The notes beneath the pieces were generated by a model. The model saw only the letters and a list, made by a program, of their open reading frames with translations. It was not told the origin of the DNA and ran no database searches. A stretch of DNA of 64,000 nucleotides from Ilyonectria destructans (taxonomy: Eukaryota > Ascomycota > Sordariomycetes > Hypocreales > Nectriaceae). Of this stretch, positions 59,966-64,000 are shown one piece after another. Location: assembly GCA_020740775.1 (NCBI GenBank), contig JAHEWK010000002.1, positions 4,960,001 through 5,024,000 on the forward strand, written 5' to 3'. The stretch's first letter is position 1, and every line of letters begins with the position of its first letter. The translations under genes and the position numbers were made by a program.

Positions 59966-62900
59966 ATGGCGAAGCCAGAAATGCAACAAAATGGAACCCC
60001 GAGCCACTCTCCGGAGACCGCCGCTTCTGGTGACGATGCAGAACGTGCGAAGCCGAAGCCCACCATATTGAAACGCTTCATCGACAAGGTCGGGCTGGAT
60101 GCTCCCACCTTGATCCTTATGTTCAAGTAAGAACTCAACCTCCCTTTTTTTTTTCTCTTGCTTCTGTCAGGACTTCCAATCCTAATTTCTTGCGTCCCGC
60201 AGAGGCTCCATCCCTCCTATAATTGGCATATCGATGTACCAATCGACCGCGATATCTAGTTACTTCACGACGCAGGGCTATCTCATCCCGATAATCTCCG
60301 TCCTTGCCTTCGCGATCCTGCCGCGCGACAAGTTTCTTCAGAACCTCATCCTTAACCTCCTTTCCATCTGCCTTGGCGCGGCCATGTCCCTCCTCGCCAT
60401 CTGGTCATCCATTCAAGCACGCCTTCATACCTCCTCTTCTCCATCCCAGGGTACCGCGATAGCCTCACCGCCGTATAATTCGTCCCAGTCGGCTGTCTGC
60501 GCAGTATGGCTGTTCGCCAATATCTGGTTCGCAAACCTCGTGCGGGCGAAGTTGCCTAGCTTCAACCTGCCTGTGATCATCTATAGTATCTTGATCAACA
60601 ATAGCACGACCTTCGGGCCTATGATAGCTACGACTACGGCGGCGGATGCCTTCGTTAAAGAGCAGCTTCTAGCGATGCTATTTGGCATGGGACTAGCGAC
60701 TGGCGTCTCGCTCTTCGTCTTTCCTATCACCAGTCGCATGGTAGTGATAGGGGAGTTCAAGGGCCTCATTGGCCTGCTCAGAAAGGTTCTCGGCCTACAA
60801 AAAGAATATCTTGCGGACTTAGCAAATAAGAATATGATTGCTCTCCAGACGAGGAATGGCAAGGAGCAAGAAGCCTCGCAGGACAAAAAGACGCCCAAAG
60901 CAAAGGGGAAGAAGGCAAAAGATGAAGGCGTGACCAAGGAGGCGAAAGCAGCCAAGCGTCTAAAAGAGACAGTCGGTGCAATAAGAGTGTTGGTTGGGGA
61001 GATATATGGCGATATGAACTATGCCAAGAGAGATATAGCTTGGGGAAAGCTTGACGCGAAAGATCTCGGCGAGACGTTCACGCTACTTCGAAACGTCACG
61101 ATTCCAATGTGAGTTTGCTATCCCCTACTTCTAGATAGAAACGCAGCTGACGGCTGGTAGAGTGGCGATAAATACTATTTTTGATATCTTACGGCGAGTC
61201 GCTGAGCGTCGAAGGCGGAATGTCGACGAGGACACACTGGCTGAGATGGCAGCGGAAATGAATCGGGAGAAACAAGTGTGGAATGATATCATGAAAGAAA
61301 TGTACGCGCCATTCCAGATCCTCGCCGAAGCAATTGACCAAGGACTCGAACATACTGGTATCTGTCTGGAGATTCTCCCCAAACCAAAGGTATCAAAGAA
61401 GTCAAGGAGTATCGCATCGGACGATGTCGAGGCCCACGGCGACGAGATTAACCCAGGTGACGAAGGGTTTGCTAGCCTTGTGGATAAGAAAGTCCGGCAA
61501 TTATATTCACAGAAAGCTGAAATCCTCCGGACTAGGGTTAGGGAGCGAGCGCTGGTTGGGGACGAAGCAAAACTCACCCATCCGCAGCACTTGACGTCTA
61601 GCGACGCCATGCCAAGGAACCAGGCCCACCTTTACGTGACTCTATATATGCAACAGCTGATGCAAGCGGCTGGGGAAGCCGTCCAAGACCTCGTCGCCTT
61701 CGCCGAGGAGAAAGTCGAGGACGGTACAATGAAGCATAAACGCTTAGTCTTCCCTTCCGAACACCTCCTATGGAAGTGGTTGACGAGTATCTTCAAAGAA
61801 CAGAACTCGAGCGTAAAGCAGAGCACGGATATGTTGGAGACGAACAACATCAACTACGGAGATGGCTATAACCAAAGGAAGGATCTAGAGCATCTTCCTG
61901 CCACCAATATCTGGCAACATTTTGGAAACGGACTCCGTAAGATCTCGTCAGTCTTAGGATCTAAGGAGTCAGCCTTCGGCTTTCGAGTCGCCTGTGCTAC
62001 GATGACTATCGGTATCGTGGCGTTCTTGGAGCAAACCCAAGCATTCTTCAAAGATCAGAGGCTAGATTGGGCAATGATTACAATCGCTATCGGAATGACA
62101 ATTAGTAGGTCTCTGCGTCCCTTAGAGTTTGACCTCGACGCGTACTCACTCTCGATAGCTTCTGGCCAGTCTATTTTCGGCTTCATCTGTCGGGTGGGAG
62201 GCACCTGTCTAGCTATGATCTTCTCACTCGTTATCTGGTATATCGTCGACCAGAAGACCCCCGGTGTTATTGTTTTCCTGTGGCTGTTTATTTTCGTTGA
62301 ATATTACTTTATCAAATATCCCCGGTTTATTCCAGTTGTAATGATTACTGTTACTACTCAGATTGTTATCATCGGCTACGAGTTACAGGTCCGCCGGCTT
62401 GGCGAAGCTGTAGCTACCCGGACAGGGCAGCCGTTCTACCCGTAAGCCCTACCTGTCCTTGTCCTTCTTATCCAGGTCGCCACAAGCTAATACAATACTT
62501 GTAGAACCTATCTCCTGGCGCCGTATCGGCTCGCTGTTGTTGCTGGAGGCAGTCTGGTTGCGTTCTTCTGGACTGTTTTCCCTTCTCCTTTAACCGATCG
62601 GACTTCGCTTCGACAGGATTTGTCCGCGACCATATACCTTCTTGCCAACTATTTCAGCGTCATAACTTCAACCATGCAATCCCAGCTTGCAGGGACCGCA
62701 GGCGACATCGAGTCAGCAACATCACCTGCTTACCACCTCTCAAGAGCTCGGCGTAAGATATTTGGCAAACTTATTCGTCTCATGTTCTCTATTGAATCTC
62801 ATGTCGCGTGGCAGCGGTGGGAGCCCACCACAGGCGGCCGCTTTCCCGTTCAGACGTACCAAGAGATCATCATGCGTAGCGCGCGTATCATGAGCTATCT

Positions 62901-63657
62901 AACGCTTATGAGCTATGGCCTAACACATCCGCCGCGAACGCACAAGACGGAGGACTCCGGCGATGAGCAAGTTGAAGACCGAGCAGCTGGTGCATCGGAT
63001 GCCGACGCAGACACGCAAGATAACCGCTGGTGGTGGGCGCTCACGGAGGTCTTCCCGGGCGTAGAACCGACGTACCATACCGTCCTGTCGACATTAACTT
63101 TATTATCAAACTCAATACTTTCAGGCCAGAGCTTGCCACCCTTCCTGCTGCTTCCTCAACCTTACGAGATGATGCGGAGACTGATGCAGCTGCCGAAAGA
63201 TGACACGGCCGCAGAATCAGATCAAGGCGACAATCCACTTCTTCCCCATCGGGACTTCTCACGTAGACGCAGAGACCCGCAGCTGAATACCATCGATTTG
63301 CGCCAGGAAGACACAGATGACGTCGCGGAGAGATACACCAGACGCAACCCACAACCCCAGAGCAAACAACCAGACATCGCCTTCACCGGGAACACCAGAT
63401 TCCTGAACGAACACTTGAAGCTGCGCGGTTACGCGGAGTTCGTCGCCGTGCAGGTGTGCAGCACGCTGGTATGCGACGACCTTGAGGGGTTGGTGCGGGC
63501 GGTGAGCCGGCTGGTAGGCGTCGTGGACTTCAGCTTCCACGTCGACGCGGGCGGTAGGGATAGCAGGGCCAGCGGGGCGGTTGAAGAGCCGCTGGCCCAG
63601 CACAGGACGACTCAGATTGTTGCCACGATGGGTAAGGGAAAGGCGACTAGGGGCTAG
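59966..63657 (+). CDS. ArAE-family membrane transporter (DUF2422/FUSC-like/DUF2421 type)
   Basis: Four exons: 59966-60126, 60203-61108, 61161-62441 and 62505-63657, with clean GT-AG introns, giving 1166 residues. After a polar N-terminus (MAKPEMQQNGTPSHSPE), a first membrane domain begins (DAPTLILMFKGSIPPIIGIS, then YLIPIISVLAFAILP). It fits the six-helix N-terminal domain of fungal aromatic-acid-exporter-like proteins. A charged Lys-rich cytosolic loop follows (DKKTPKAKGKKAKDEG). A second membrane domain, FUSC-like, begins near FGFRVACATMTIGIVAF, and a C-terminal DUF2421-type region is last (SVITSTMQSQLAG onward). Family members are plasma-membrane or ER exporters, possibly of organic or aromatic acids; the substrate is unknown. 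The start at MAKPEM (ATG 59966, G at +4) is preferred over an earlier GTG. Confidence 0.92.
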
Positions 63658-64000
63658 GAGCCTTCTTGCTCATGCTGAAATGTCATACTGCCCGAATCTG
63701 ACCCTCTTGAGAGGGCGAGTGGCAAGTGAAAGGATTGTAAGCCATCATAGTCAAGACTGTTATACATACCATTAAAAGAAGCGCCTCGAGGACATCGAAA
63801 ATGACGTATTTTTGTCCTTGTTACCCAGGGCGTCAACAGGGCCCTCGGCGCCAAACAAGGCCCCCATTTGGCCACTTCCGCCCACGGGTGAGGCGCGTGC
63901 TGAGATTCTTGCGGCGTCGGTTACGGCCCTTTTTTCCCTCATCGTCCTTGGGTTTGGGACCGAGGGTGTCACATTTCGGGGTCATCCTGAGACGCATGAT
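63658..64000. other. Right edge of window, possible end of a neighbouring gene
   Basis: From about 63,832 to the window end a minus-strand frame shows coding-like use of G/C at third positions and a basic product (KPKDDEGKKGRNRRRKNLST) that would continue beyond the window. There is no recognisable domain. Treat this as a hint only. Confidence 0.25.

Overview
The window reads as nuclear DNA of a filamentous ascomycete (Pezizomycotina). The signs are short introns (about 48-92 nt) with GT...AG ends and CTAAC/CTGAC-like branch points, typical fungal families (HET, Zn2Cys6 factor, GH15-CBM20 glucoamylase, ArAE exporter, fungal TPR-CHAT protein), and a large AT-rich block that carries the marks of repeat-induced point mutation (RIP). 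I cannot name the species; no rRNA, tRNA or marker gene is present.

Layout. 0.2-29 kb is a gene-bearing arm: a TPR-CHAT protein (-), a 412-bp inverted-repeat transposon relic, a HET-domain protein (-), glucoamylase (-), a 2OG-Fe(II) dioxygenase (-), a membrane-anchored Cys-rich protein (+), a small cupin (+), a 2.1-kb ORF-free stretch ending in a cluster of GATA sites, an ammonium transporter (+), a BAHD-type acyltransferase (-) divergent from a Zn2Cys6 transcription factor (+), and a tubby-like hypothetical (-). The last 3 kb before the AT block decay into duplicated non-coding segments, a hairpin MITE, a fragment resembling the transcription factor exon, and a frameshifted STAND N-terminal domain gene.

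29.0-58.65 kb is an AT-rich, almost ORF-free block made of RIP-mutated retroelements. Its main structure is a palindrome about 20.5 kb across. Two LINE copies of about 6.93 kb (left on -, right on +) face each other 5' to 5' across about 6.6 kb of minus-strand Gypsy sequence. The set is flanked by two directly repeated 385-bp LTRs. A second Gypsy fragment follows. In the LINE the zinc-knuckle cysteines read as Tyr and the RT Asp-Asp reads Asn-Asn; in both Gypsy copies the RT Asp-Asp also reads Asn-Asn. These are the changes G-to-A mutation gives. A GC-rich island of about 330 bp survives near the 3' end of each LINE.

58.65-64 kb returns to normal composition: a 510-bp TIR element, then a four-exon ArAE/DUF2421-type membrane transporter.

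The genes do not form one obvious pathway. Two local themes can be argued: (i) three proteins of families tied to fungal non-self recognition or cell death (TPR-CHAT, HET, STAND N-terminus) in one arm, and (ii) a possible small metabolic module of acyltransferase plus divergent regulator. All exon junctions were read by eye and none was tested with transcripts.
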